From Bacteroidota bacterium (GTDB taxonomy: Bacteria; Bacteroidota; Bacteroidia; 2-12-FULL-35-15), in contig JAOQAG010000008.1 in the NCBI GenBank assembly GCA_025963715.1, forward strand, positions 87,907 through 151,906: 64,000 bases of DNA, written 5' to 3'. Of this stretch, positions 50,660 through 59,110 are shown in pieces. The first letter of the stretch is position 1; each line of letters starts with the position of its first letter. A program made the position numbers and the translations under genes. Under the pieces are notes generated by a model. The model searched no databases, was not told the DNA's origin, and saw nothing but the letters and a program-made list of their open reading frames with translations.

Positions 50660-51667
50660 ATGCGGTCACTTTCCTCTATCCTGTTTTTGGCTTTATTTTG
50701 TATATTTTATTCCTGCTCACCAAAACGGGAATTCCCTCCAAAAACAGATTTAAATACATACAGTGCAACCACATTTGCAGCAACCCCGGAAGAAAAGATC
50801 GATCCCGGTAAGAATGTTATTTATTCGCCGTCATTGTTATATGCATGGGATAAATTAAGGAAAGAATTCAGCGTTCCGTTTGAGATCAACCAATCATTTC
50901 CTGAATTGTACGCTTTAAATGCTTCACAATCGCACATCAACTCATTGCCCGAATCGGAATATGAAACCAACGTTGTAAGAGAGGGATTGAATATTTCGGT
51001 AACTGCTTTTTTTAAAAAATCGCTCCCGTATGAAACCAAACTGCAGCGTTTTGATGATCCGCTGATCTTTAACAAACATGCAGTAGCCGCATTTGGCGCC
51101 TGGGGCAGTGATAAAGAAATGGCAAAAATGTTTAAGATCCTGTATTACAAAAACGACAGTGATTTTATCATCAGTATACAGCCAAAAGACGAAACGCAGG
51201 AAATTATTTTATTCAAAAAGGAAAACAATAATGACACAACACTGGCGGCGATCTTAAATGAGCTGAATGCAAAAACAGAGATCGGAAAAAAAGAACAGCT
51301 TTCGAGAGATAACTGGAAATATGAGCTAAAAGAGGACGATAAAATTGTTATTCCGGTATTGCGATTTAATATTGAAAACGAATATAAAAAAATGATGAGA
51401 AATTCGCTTGATGTAGCGGGAATGCATTACACGATCACAGTGATGAAACAACAAACTGCTTTTATCCTGGACGAAATTGGTGCTGAAGTTGAAAGTGAGG
51501 CAACTACCGGTATGGCAGGAGCGGCACTTCCACCGGAAAATGAACATCCCAAACATCTTATTTTTAATTCTTCTTTTTTAATTGTGCTGAAAGAAAAAGA
51601 CAAAACAAATCCTTATTTTGCAATGTGGACGGTGAATAATGAATTAATGCAAACGGGAATAAAATAA
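50660..51667 (+). CDS. Divergent serpin-like lipoprotein
   Basis: A 335-residue lipoprotein with lipobox LFCIFYSC (Cys19). Near the C-terminus, at about 268-302, is a serpin-type hinge and reactive-loop region: AFILDEIGAEVESEATTG, which matches the serpin pattern DE.G.EA.A.TG, then MAGAALPPENEH. The closing strand FNSSFLIVLKEKDKTNPYFA corresponds to the serpin F.F.I.....G..LF.G end. An early segment (PGKNVIYSPSLLYAWDKL) corresponds to serpin NVF.SP.S...AL. The protein is shorter than typical serpins (about 370-400) and the middle is poorly conserved. If functional, it would be an envelope-anchored protease inhibitor. Confidence 0.65.
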   Translation: MRSLSSILFLALFCIFYSCSPKREFPPKTDLNTYSATTFAATPEEKIDPGKNVIYSPSLLYAWDKLRKEFSVPFEINQSFPELYALNASQSHINSLPESEYETNVVREGLNISVTAFFKKSLPYETKLQRFDDPLIFNKHAVAAFGAWGSDKEMAKMFKILYYKNDSDFIISIQPKDETQEIILFKKENNNDTTLAAILNELNAKTEIGKKEQLSRDNWKYELKEDDKIVIPVLRFNIENEYKKMMRNSLDVAGMHYTITVMKQQTAFILDEIGAEVESEATTGMAGAALPPENEHPKHLIFNSSFLIVLKEKDKTNPYFAMWTVNNELMQTGIK

Positions 51668-51670
51668 TAA

Positions 51671-51949
51671 GATACGGATGAAACCAACGGTGCCTTAAAA
51701 GTAATTGCCGGTTCACATGCAAAAGGCATCTGCAGACCGGGAACAATTGATAAAGCAGCAGAAACAGAAACATGTTGTAACGTAAAAAAAGGCGGGATCA
51801 TGATCATGCGCCCCCTATTACTGCACAGCTCCGCACGATCTACCGAAAACACCCAACGCCGCGTGATCCACATCGAATTCACAAACCAGCAACTTCCCGG
51901 AAATCTGAACTGGGCGGAATACCTGGATGTTCTTAGCCCAAATAATTAA
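51671..51949 (+). pseudogene. C-terminal remnant of a phytanoyl-CoA dioxygenase (PhyH) family gene
   Basis: Immediately after two in-frame stop codons the frame reads DTDETNGALKVIAGSHAKGI, then an HSSARSTENTQRRVIHIEFT block and NLNWAEYLDVLSPNN before a stop: 92 residues. This is the C-terminal third of non-haem iron/2-oxoglutarate dioxygenases of the PhyH type, including the second iron-binding His (LLLHSSARST) and the 2-oxoglutarate-binding Arg. There is no start codon and the N-terminal part with the HxD motif is absent, so it is a decayed or truncated gene. Confidence 0.8.
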
Positions 51950-51970
51950 TACTTCTTTTATCTTTCAGTC

Positions 51971-52463
51971 TTGCATTAGAAAAATGTAGGTTTTTGTTTG
52001 AATCTTTAGAAATATAAAAATGCGGCTCCATTTCATCCTCTTTTCTTTTTGTCTTGAAACAAAAAGAAACAAAAAATTCAAGAACAAGCCATCGGTCTCA
52101 CGCACCATCCGACGCGCCCCCGCTACTTGTTCCGGCCACCGCGCCCTTCTGAATTTGTTTTTCTTACTCCCTCCGGATCGGGATGAATTAAAATCCTACT
52201 CCGCTTCTCAAACATTCTGCTGCCAATTTTTAAAAACAATAGGATACTCATTCTGAAGACTATTTCAGCCTGTCCAGTAATAGCGGGAATAAGCGCCAGA
52301 AAAATCATAGCTACGAAGCGATCAACCGCATGCGCGAAATTAACCGCGGTTTTCCTGCAGCGTTAGCGGAAGGAAAAATTACCTTACAGGCAGAAAAGGT
52401 TTTTGTTACTTTTTGCCTTCAAAAAGTAAAAGGTAGAGGAAAACCTACATTTTACTAATGCAA
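51971..52463. mobile_element. MITE-like element with 23-bp terminal inverted repeats
   Basis: TTGCATTAGAAAAATGTAGG at 51971 and the complement of 52441-52463 (TTGCATTAGTAAAATGTAGG) differ at one position over 23 bp. Next to each end is a further hairpin: TTTCTTTTTGT / ACAAAAAGAAA near 52047 and TACTTTTTG / CAAAAAGTA near 52420. No transposase is encoded. An open stretch at 52248-52458 (…SYEAINRMREINRGFPAALA) looks codon-structured but has no good start and may be captured gene debris. No clear target-site duplication is visible. Confidence 0.6.
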
Positions 52464-52567
52464 AATCTATCTTTTATGATATTTCAGTATATTTATAAAC
52501 AGTAATACCGGATTGTGATCCGGTTAAACCGATAAAGCTTTACTATTCATTAAAAATTAACCACACC

Positions 52568-53065
52568 ATGAAAAAAGTACTATTTCTATTCCTGCTTATT
52601 TCTGCAAACACTGCATTTTCACAAAATTATTTTTACCTGGAAGATGTAAAACTGAAAGAGAAAGTTGATTTTACAGCCAACGAAGGAAACGCGGTAAAAG
52701 CAATTGATTATTTAATGAGCACACCGGCGGAGGAAAACGTTGACCGTAAAGCCTGCATCCGTTTCATACTGCGTTATGCAGAAGGAAGCCCGATCACTGT
52801 AAGTCTTGATAGTTATTTTACTACTTTCTATAAAAAAAACCTGGACTTGCTTCCGATGTACATCGGCCTTTGGGTAAAATCTGCGATCAGCAACCCGGAT
52901 GGAAAACCGGAAGATCATGAAAAATATCTTTATACTGAATTGTATAAATACATCAAAGCCGGAAATAATATCAAATCAAATGACAAGATTAAATCCTTGA
53001 TCACTGCCGGAGATGCCGGAACTATAGACGATTGGCTGAAAAAGAATGTGTACGAAAAAAAATAA
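52568..53065 (+). CDS. Secreted protein of unknown function
   Basis: A 165-residue protein with signal peptide (MKKVLFLFLLISANTAFSQ). The mature part is mostly helical by pattern: KAIDYLMSTPAEENVDRKAC, RFILRYAEGSPITVSLDSYF, LDLLPMYIGLWVKSAIS and DKIKSLITAGDAGTIDDWLK. No family recognised. The next secreted gene starts 12 bp after its stop, so they are probably cotranscribed. The leader upstream (AAAATTAACCACACC before the ATG) has no clear ribosome site, as is usual in this phylum. Confidence 0.72.
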   Translation: MKKVLFLFLLISANTAFSQNYFYLEDVKLKEKVDFTANEGNAVKAIDYLMSTPAEENVDRKACIRFILRYAEGSPITVSLDSYFTTFYKKNLDLLPMYIGLWVKSAISNPDGKPEDHEKYLYTELYKYIKAGNNIKSNDKIKSLITAGDAGTIDDWLKKNVYEKK

Positions 53066-53077
53066 GGGAACCGCTCA

Positions 53078-53518
53078 ATGAAAAAATTGATTTCTTTCTT
53101 TTTTATCATTTTTATTTTCAACACAGTCGTATCTGCACAAACAGATACGATCCGGATCAACGGAATAAAATTTATTACGGTAAAACAAACTGTAAAAAAT
53201 ATAGATTTTGATGATAAGAAAGATACCGTTTTAAAATTTTACCGGATGGAAAATGGCAAAGCAAAATATTTACTTAGTCATTATTTGCATGCTTATAGCG
53301 CCGATTGTAACAATGAATTTACAGACATTGGTTCTTATAAAATCCAAAACGACAGCCTGATCTTTATTACAAAATATTTACAAAAAACCGGGCTGGATCC
53401 GATTCCTGTGATGCGGAAACAGATCTACAAAGCAGATGCAAAAGGAAGGCTCAGCAATATTTACGATTGGGAACAGCAGCGCTCCGGCGAATGGGTGGAA
53501 GTGCAAAGCAATCATTAA
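53078..53518 (+). CDS. Secreted protein of unknown function
   Basis: A 146-residue protein with signal peptide (MKKLISFFFIIFIFNTVVSA, cleavage near SAQ). The mature region alternates short strands (DTIRINGIKFITVKQTVKNI, VLKFYRMENGKAKYLLSHYL) and ends QQRSGEWVEVQSNH. It has a single Cys (Cys86). It follows the 52568 gene closely, within the same operon. No family recognised. Confidence 0.7.
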   Translation: MKKLISFFFIIFIFNTVVSAQTDTIRINGIKFITVKQTVKNIDFDDKKDTVLKFYRMENGKAKYLLSHYLHAYSADCNNEFTDIGSYKIQNDSLIFITKYLQKTGLDPIPVMRKQIYKADAKGRLSNIYDWEQQRSGEWVEVQSNH

Positions 53519-53551
53519 GCGAACGTTCCATCAGAAATAAAGAGTTTGATC

Positions 53552-54109
53552 ATGAAGCTGCTTGCTAAAATAAAATTTGTTTTTTACCTGCTGCTTTTAT
53601 GGCTGATCGTGCATTTAACCTGCATTACCATTGATGGCTTATCCGATAATGGCGCTACGGCTGATGTTGCTGTGATCCTTGGCAACAAAGTAAATCCGGA
53701 TGGAACAATTTCGGAGCGCTTGCAAAAACGACTTGAATGCGGATTGGAATTATATAAAGCCAAACGTGTAAAAAAAATAATCGTCAGCGGCGGATTAGGA
53801 AAAGAAGGATTTTACGAAGGTGATAAAATGAAGGAATTTTTAATTAAAAATAGCGTGCTTGATTCGGTTATAACAGTTGATAATAATGGAAATAACACAT
53901 TATTAACCGTTGAGAATACCTTAAAATTAAAGGATCAGCTGCATTTTAACAGCATTATTGTGGTATCGCAATTTTACCATGTAACACGCACAAAAATGTT
54001 ATTTAAAAAACAGGGATTTAAAAATGTAAGCAGCGTAAGTCCGCATTATTTTGAGTTGCGGGATGTATATTCGATGCTGCGGGAATTTGTGGCGTATTAT
54101 GTAGAATAA
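53552..54109 (+). CDS. DUF218/SanA-ElyC-type membrane protein
   Basis: A 185-residue protein with one N-terminal helix (IKFVFYLLLLWLIVHLTCIT) and a DUF218 domain: ADVAVILGNKVNPDGTISER, LELYKAKRVKKIIVSGGLGK, VENTLKLKDQL and IIVVSQFYHVTRTKMLFKKQ. Family members (SanA, ElyC, YdcF) act in envelope integrity and peptidoglycan-precursor metabolism. I start at the ATG at 53552; a TTG two codons earlier is less likely. The stop precedes a CGTCATTGCGAG-family repeat. Confidence 0.88.
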   Translation: MKLLAKIKFVFYLLLLWLIVHLTCITIDGLSDNGATADVAVILGNKVNPDGTISERLQKRLECGLELYKAKRVKKIIVSGGLGKEGFYEGDKMKEFLIKNSVLDSVITVDNNGNNTLLTVENTLKLKDQLHFNSIIVVSQFYHVTRTKMLFKKQGFKNVSSVSPHYFELRDVYSMLREFVAYYVE

Positions 54110-54178
54110 AAAATAAATGATTTACCGAAAAGTTAATTCTGGCTACAGCAATTTTATTGAAGAACGTTTTAATCAGCA

Positions 54179-54268
54179 CGTCATTGCGAGGGCTTTTCGT
54201 CCGGAGCAATCTCATTATAGTGCATATAAGCTGGTGTGAGATTGCTTCGCTACCGCTCGCAATGACGT
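54179..54268. repeat. CGTCATTGCGAG-family inverted repeat, copy 2
   Basis: CGTCATTGCGAGGGCTTTTC then GAGCAATCTCA at the left; TGAGATTGCTTCGCTACCGC then TCGCAATGACG at the right. It matches the copy at 32372. Confidence 0.8.
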
Positions 54269-54287
54269 TCTAAAAAGAATCCATTCA

Positions 54288-55133
54288 ATGAACAAACATA
54301 CTAAGCTTATTTTCATTTTTCTCCTCTTCTGCGCTTCTTCTTTTGCACAGGATTCGCTATTTGCAAAAATCCAGAAAACAAAATATTATCATTACCTGCG
54401 TTATGCAGATTCTACCAGTCAGAATCATTTGCTTATAATAAATTATCAATTTATGGTAAACCCGGTTGGTAAAACATTTGGGGCACAAGGCCTTATTCCA
54501 ACGTTCGGTTTCAATATTGCCCGGCTTTTTTCAAAAAAAATAATCATTGCAGCATGTCTTGATTTCAAAGCCTTTCCGGGATTTGCAACAAAAAAATTAT
54601 CCAGTCAATTTGTTTCTGATTTTAATAAAAATTACACCCAAACGTATCATACACCTTTGGATTCGGCAAACACATATACGGTCAAAGAAGGAATTAACAG
54701 TAATAGTATTATTTCGGGGAACGATGTTTTTAATATCGGGATCATGATCTCTTTGTTTCCACAACGTTATGGCGGCATTTTACTGCAGGTAAAACATGGC
54801 GAAGATGATTTTGAATTTCATTCTGTCTTAAACAATAAGTATGTCGACGGAGGTGGTCGTGATAAATTTCCAATGGGTATTTCCGATAACTGGACGTATG
54901 AGCTTACGTTAAAACCTTATGCATTTTTCAGCAATAGCTATATCAGCTTCACAAGCGGATCCGATGATATTATCTGGAAAAGTATTTGTGTTTCTTTTTT
55001 TTACGAACGGCTTAATTTTAAAAGCGCGGAATTTAACGGCACACCACTTTCCACTATGGTAAAACCCGAATTCATGAATAAATATGGCATCGACAATCGT
55101 TTTGGATTTAAGATCGGATTTGCATTTTATTGA
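54288..55133 (+). CDS. Probable outer-membrane barrel protein, unknown
   Basis: A 281-residue protein with signal peptide (MNKHTKLIFIFLLFCASSFA, cleavage near FAQ). The mature part contains repeated amphipathic strands (LLIINYQFMVNPVGKTFGAQ, FNIGIMISLFPQRYGGILLQ, YELTLKPYAFFSNSYISFTS) and ends with FGFKIGFAFY, an aromatic-terminated last strand typical of outer-membrane barrels. No specific family recognised. It stands alone between a repeat and the SulP/carbonic anhydrase group. Confidence 0.68.
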   Translation: MNKHTKLIFIFLLFCASSFAQDSLFAKIQKTKYYHYLRYADSTSQNHLLIINYQFMVNPVGKTFGAQGLIPTFGFNIARLFSKKIIIAACLDFKAFPGFATKKLSSQFVSDFNKNYTQTYHTPLDSANTYTVKEGINSNSIISGNDVFNIGIMISLFPQRYGGILLQVKHGEDDFEFHSVLNNKYVDGGGRDKFPMGISDNWTYELTLKPYAFFSNSYISFTSGSDDIIWKSICVSFFYERLNFKSAEFNGTPLSTMVKPEFMNKYGIDNRFGFKIGFAFY

Positions 55134-55193
55134 TCGTTTGTATTTTTTTAACAATTCATCTTTTAAAATAATTAGTACTTTTGCAGCATCATT

Positions 55194-55529
55194 ATGCAAA
55201 AAACGATCGCTAAATATATTTTATTCCTGTTTTTTACGGTATTCATCACGAATGCCGTAACTACCATGCTGGAGAAAAAAAGCGACTCAAAAGTGTTGTG
55301 TTTACAGGCAAATGATAATGATTCGGATTCCGACGACAAACCGGAAAAAGATCCGGATCAGAAAAAATTCCAGTACAATCCAAACACCGGCCCTTCCGAT
55401 GATGATATCTGTCATGAATTTCATTTCAGTAATTATTTTGTACACATCAACCATTTAAAATACAACAGCTCCGAACCTTCGCTGCTGGATGCTGCTGTAA
55501 AAAAATTGTATTCGCCTCCTAAAGCGTAA
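55194..55529 (+). CDS. Small protein with N-terminal membrane anchor
   Basis: A 111-residue protein: an N-terminal hydrophobic helix (YILFLFFTVFITNAVTTMLE), which may be a signal anchor or uncleaved signal, then a very acidic linker (NDNDSDSDDKPEKDPDQKKF) and a short aromatic C-terminal part (CHEFHFSNYFVHINHLKYNS). A TACTTTTG element at 55176-55183, 11 bp before the ATG, is probably the -7 promoter box, leaving almost no leader. No family recognised. The transporter gene follows after 125 bp. Confidence 0.6.
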   Translation: MQKTIAKYILFLFFTVFITNAVTTMLEKKSDSKVLCLQANDNDSDSDDKPEKDPDQKKFQYNPNTGPSDDDICHEFHFSNYFVHINHLKYNSSEPSLLDAAVKKLYSPPKA

Positions 55530-55654
55530 TCCCTACTCTTCACGTTAATTGTCTCCTTCCGGAGAATCCAGATCTCATTTTTATTAAAAAAAATGTCACG
55601 CATTGCTGTGCTTTTGCACAAGCGATACAGGCGGCATTTGCAAAAAAATTTTGT

Positions 55655-57226
55655 ATGAACGCACAACATAAAAACACATTTAATTTCAACTATTTTAAAA
55701 ATGATCTTTCCGCCGGACTGGTTGTTTTTCTTGTAGCATTGCCGCTTTGCCTTGGTATTGCACTTGCATCCGGCGCACCATTATTCTCCGGAATTATTTC
55801 CGGCATCATCGGTGGCCTCGTGGTAGGATTTGTCAGCGGCTCCTCGCTCAGCGTAAGCGGCCCGGCAGCAGGCCTTACAGCCATTGTAGCTGCAGCCATC
55901 ATTCACCTGGGCAGCTACGAAACATTTTTGCTCAGCGTGCTCATTGCCGGAATTATTCAGCTGATCCTGGGTTATTTAAAAGCCGGGATCATCGGGCATT
56001 ATTTTCCATCCAGCGTGATCAAAGGAATGTTAGCTGCCATCGGTTTAATTTTAGTGCTGAAACAGATTCCGCACGCCTTTGGATATGACAAAGACAGCGA
56101 AGGTGATTTTACTTTTTTCCAGCTGGATAATAATAACACCTTTACGGAGATCATTAATTCGGTAAACCACATCAACGCCGGTGCCACGCTCATTGCGCTT
56201 ATTTCATTGCTATTACTGATTACCTGGGAATGGCCTGCTTTAAAAAAATATAGTTTTTTCAAAAATGTTCCGGGCGCACTGGTAGTAGTATTAGCAGGAT
56301 TGGCGCTCAACATAACATTCGAATATTTTGCTCCTGCACTATTTTTAGGAAGCGAAGAACTGGTGCAATTGCCTGTAAGCAGTTCATTTCAGGGTTTTGT
56401 ACATTTATTTACCTTGCCGGATTTTACACAGCTTGGTAATTTTAAAGTGTACAGCATTGCGTTTACCATTGCCATTGTGGCCAGCCTCGAATCCTTGCTC
56501 AGCGTGGAAGCCACCGACAAACTAGATCCGTACAAACGCAGCACGCCCACCAACCGTGAATTAAAAGCACAGGGGTTCGGAAATTTAATTTCAGGACTGA
56601 TCGGTGGATTACCGCTCACAGCTGTAATTGTAAGAAGCTCCGCCAATATTAATTCGGGTGGAAAAACAAAATTAGCAGCCATCATTCACGGCATTTTTTT
56701 ATTGGTCAGCGTTATTTTACTGGCGCCATTCTTAAATAAAATTCCGCTGGCATCGCTTGCCGCGATCTTGCTACTGGTCGGATACAAGCTGGCAAAAGTT
56801 TCATTGTTTAAATCGATGTACAAGTTAGGCTGGAATCAATTTTTGCCGTTCATCATCACCGTAGTGGCTATTTTATTGACTGACTTGCTGAAAGGAATTT
56901 CTGTAGGATTAATTGTTTCCATATTTTTTATTTTACGGAACAATTACAGGCGGCCGTATTTTTTTGTACAAAGCGAACACAAAGAAGGCAAGATCATTTC
57001 CATCGAATTATCGGAAGATGTGACTTTTATTAACAAAGGCAGCATCGCGCTTACGCTGGATCATTTACCTGAAAATTCCACGGTGATCATTGATGGAACA
57101 CGCTCCCGCAACATCGACCTGGATGTGCTCGAGATCATTCACAATTTTAAAGAAACAGCAATTCTTAAAAATATCGAATTGCAATTAAAATCAATTCCTG
57201 CGTTCAATGGAACTGCAGCACATTAA
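55655..57226 (+). CDS. SulP-family anion transporter
   Basis: A 523-residue transporter. It begins with the family signature region (NYFKNDLSAGLVVFLVALPL, CLGIALASGAPLFSGIISGI), has about 12-14 helices, contains the conserved VASLESLLSVEATDKLDP block and ends in a STAS domain at about 430-515 (SIELSEDVTFINKGSIALTL, VIIDGTRSRNIDLDVLEII). SulP proteins carry bicarbonate, sulfate or other anions. Two carbonic anhydrase genes follow directly, which favours bicarbonate uptake here. Confidence 0.93.
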   Translation: MNAQHKNTFNFNYFKNDLSAGLVVFLVALPLCLGIALASGAPLFSGIISGIIGGLVVGFVSGSSLSVSGPAAGLTAIVAAAIIHLGSYETFLLSVLIAGIIQLILGYLKAGIIGHYFPSSVIKGMLAAIGLILVLKQIPHAFGYDKDSEGDFTFFQLDNNNTFTEIINSVNHINAGATLIALISLLLLITWEWPALKKYSFFKNVPGALVVVLAGLALNITFEYFAPALFLGSEELVQLPVSSSFQGFVHLFTLPDFTQLGNFKVYSIAFTIAIVASLESLLSVEATDKLDPYKRSTPTNRELKAQGFGNLISGLIGGLPLTAVIVRSSANINSGGKTKLAAIIHGIFLLVSVILLAPFLNKIPLASLAAILLLVGYKLAKVSLFKSMYKLGWNQFLPFIITVVAILLTDLLKGISVGLIVSIFFILRNNYRRPYFFVQSEHKEGKIISIELSEDVTFINKGSIALTLDHLPENSTVIIDGTRSRNIDLDVLEIIHNFKETAILKNIELQLKSIPAFNGTAAH

Positions 57227-57253
57227 TAATTTATCAATTTAAAAACAGAAATC

Positions 57254-57886
57254 ATGGGAACTAAATATCATCAGTTGTTTCACAACAATCAAAAATGGGT
57301 GCAAAAAAAATTGCAGGAAGATGTCCACTATTTTCAAAAATTAGCAAAAGGACAATCGCCGGAATATCTCTGGATCGGTTGCTCCGACAGTCGCGTACCG
57401 GCCAACGAAATTACCGGAACACAACCCGGTGAAATGTTTGTGCACCGTAATATTGCCAACATGGTAGTAAAAAACGATATGAATTTATTAAGCGTTTTAT
57501 CGTATGCCGTGGAAGTGCTCAAAGTAAAACACATTATCGTATGCGGACATTATGGCTGCGGCGGCGTACTTGCAGCCATGAGCAAAAAAAAATACGGGCT
57601 GATCGACAACTGGCTGAGCCATATTGATGCGGTATATAAAATCCATCACAACGAGCTGGATGCGATTGAGGATCAGGAGGCGCGCTTCCGCAGATTTGTG
57701 GAGTTGAATGTAACCGAGCAGGTAAACGGATTGTGCCGTACCTCCATCGTGCAAAACGCCTGGAAAGCCGGGCAGGACTTGCAGGTGCACGGCTGGGCAT
57801 ACGATATTCACGATGGGCTGTTACACGATCTGGGATTTACATTCAGTAAAATGGAAGAACAAGTGGTGTTGAATCAATTTGAATAA
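57254..57886 (+). CDS. Beta-class carbonic anhydrase 1
   Basis: A 210-residue enzyme interconverting CO2 and bicarbonate. Zinc and catalytic residues are visible: Cys43-Asp45-Arg47 (IGCSDSRVPANEITG), then His99 and Cys102 (VCGHYGCGGV). No signal peptide, so cytoplasmic. It starts 28 bp after the SulP stop. The second anhydrase gene starts 33 bp beyond its stop. Confidence 0.96.
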   Translation: MGTKYHQLFHNNQKWVQKKLQEDVHYFQKLAKGQSPEYLWIGCSDSRVPANEITGTQPGEMFVHRNIANMVVKNDMNLLSVLSYAVEVLKVKHIIVCGHYGCGGVLAAMSKKKYGLIDNWLSHIDAVYKIHHNELDAIEDQEARFRRFVELNVTEQVNGLCRTSIVQNAWKAGQDLQVHGWAYDIHDGLLHDLGFTFSKMEEQVVLNQFE

Positions 57887-57918
57887 TTTAGTATCTTCAC
57901 ATTATCAATCCGAGCAAG

Positions 57919-58551
57919 ATGAAAGAAAGTTATGACCGCCTGTTATCAGGCAATAAAGAATGGGCCGTTGAAAAGCTAAAGCAGGATCCCAATTATTTTA
58001 AAGACCTTTCCCTGGGTCAGAATCCTGAATATTTGTGGATCGGCTGTTCCGACAGCCGCGTTCCTGCAAATGAAATTACGGGAACAAAATCAGGTGAAAT
58101 ATTTGTACACCGCAACATTGCCAATGTGGTGGTGCATACCGATATGAATTTGCTGAGCGTATTGTATTACGCAGTGGAAGTGCTGCACGTAAAACATGTG
58201 ATCGTATGCGGGCATTACGGCTGCGGCGGTGTGATCGCAGCGATGGGAAACACCGACAATGGCTTTGTGAACAACTGGCTGCGCAACATCAAGGAAGTGT
58301 ATGAAAAATACAGTACGGAGCTAAATGCAATTACCGATCTGAAACAACGGGAGAATCGTTTGGTAGAGTTAAACGTGATCGAGCAGGTACACAATCTTGC
58401 AAAAACAAAAATTGTACAGCAAGCCTGGAAACGTCGCGAACTGCAGGTACACGGCTGGGTTTACGGCTTTAACGACGGCCTGATAAAAGACCTGCATGTG
58501 ATGATGGATGAGTTAAGTGATCTGGAACCAATTTTCAGGTACGACCTGTAG
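57919..58551 (+). CDS. Beta-class carbonic anhydrase 2 (tandem paralogue)
   Basis: A 210-residue enzyme of the same length and with the same ligand positions as its neighbour (Cys43, Asp45, Arg47, His99, Cys102). The two share long identical segments around the active site (SDSRVPANEITGT, MNLLSVL, VCGHYGCGGV) but differ throughout the helices, so the duplication is old. Hetero-oligomers or different kinetics are possible. The group ends at the terminator at 58741. Confidence 0.96.
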   Translation: MKESYDRLLSGNKEWAVEKLKQDPNYFKDLSLGQNPEYLWIGCSDSRVPANEITGTKSGEIFVHRNIANVVVHTDMNLLSVLYYAVEVLHVKHVIVCGHYGCGGVIAAMGNTDNGFVNNWLRNIKEVYEKYSTELNAITDLKQRENRLVELNVIEQVHNLAKTKIVQQAWKRRELQVHGWVYGFNDGLIKDLHVMMDELSDLEPIFRYDL

Positions 58552-58673
58552 GTTACGAATAACGAATAAAAAACGAAGCTACGAATCTGTGTATCTACTA
58601 AATACCAATTTTTACTAATATACCAATCTGTATAGTGCTGCGTGTTTATTTACAATAAAAATCATAAAAAAAT

Positions 58674-58703
58674 TGTCATCCCTCACTTGTTGCGGGATCT
58701 CAT
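58674..58703. repeat. GTCATCCCG-family half repeat
   Basis: TGTCATCCCTCACTTGTTGC then GGGATCTCAT: a single, slightly degenerate palindromic arm. Just before it (58560-58650) lie words of the 82-bp repeat seen at 21317. Confidence 0.6.
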
Positions 58704-58740
58704 AAATTATTGCAGAAACTAATAGTACAATTTATATTAA

Positions 58741-58775
58741 AACCGCTTTCTAAAAAGGAAGCGGTTTTTTATTTT
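58741..58775 (+). terminator. Terminator of the SulP/carbonic anhydrase operon
   Basis: AACCGCTTTC pairs with GGAAGCGGTT around TAAAAA, followed by a T-rich tail. Confidence 0.75.
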
Positions 58776-58799
58776 TAATAAATACAGCACACATCCAAT

Positions 58800-59105
58800 C
58801 TCTGCGAAAGCGAAGCCTCAAATAGTCTGAAGTATTTAGTTATTAGGATTTAGACGGAGTTTAAATAAACATTCTGCAAAAATTCAATGATTTCCGTCCT
58901 CTGCGAAAGCGAAGCCTCAAAAGCACACAGAAAAAATACAGAACGGCATAACCTCCGCGTTCTCTGCGTCTCTGCGAGAAATTACAGAGTATATAAAACA
59001 CAGAAACTACCCATCCTTTGCGTTCTTTGCGCCTTTGCGAGAAAATAACACAGCAAACACCCAACCCTGTGAGCCCCCCCCCTCCTTCTCCGCGCTCTCT
59101 GTGTT
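58800..59105. repeat. Mixed TCTGCGAAAGCGAAGCC / AACACAGAG repeat block
   Basis: TCTGCGAAAGCGAAGCCTCA occurs at 58800 and 58899. Between and after are CTCTGCGTCTCTGCGAGAAA, CTTTGCGTTCTTTGCGCCTT and CGCTCTCTGTGTTAATTA. No gene is supported in this 650-bp gap. It ends at the Pho-type promoter of the porin. Confidence 0.6.
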
Positions 59106-59110
59106 AATTA

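Noticed and set aside
52020-52256. 78-codon frame within the MITE-like element
   Set aside because: It covers a hairpin and repeat sequence, has no recognisable domain and lies within inverted ends. Treated as part of the element.
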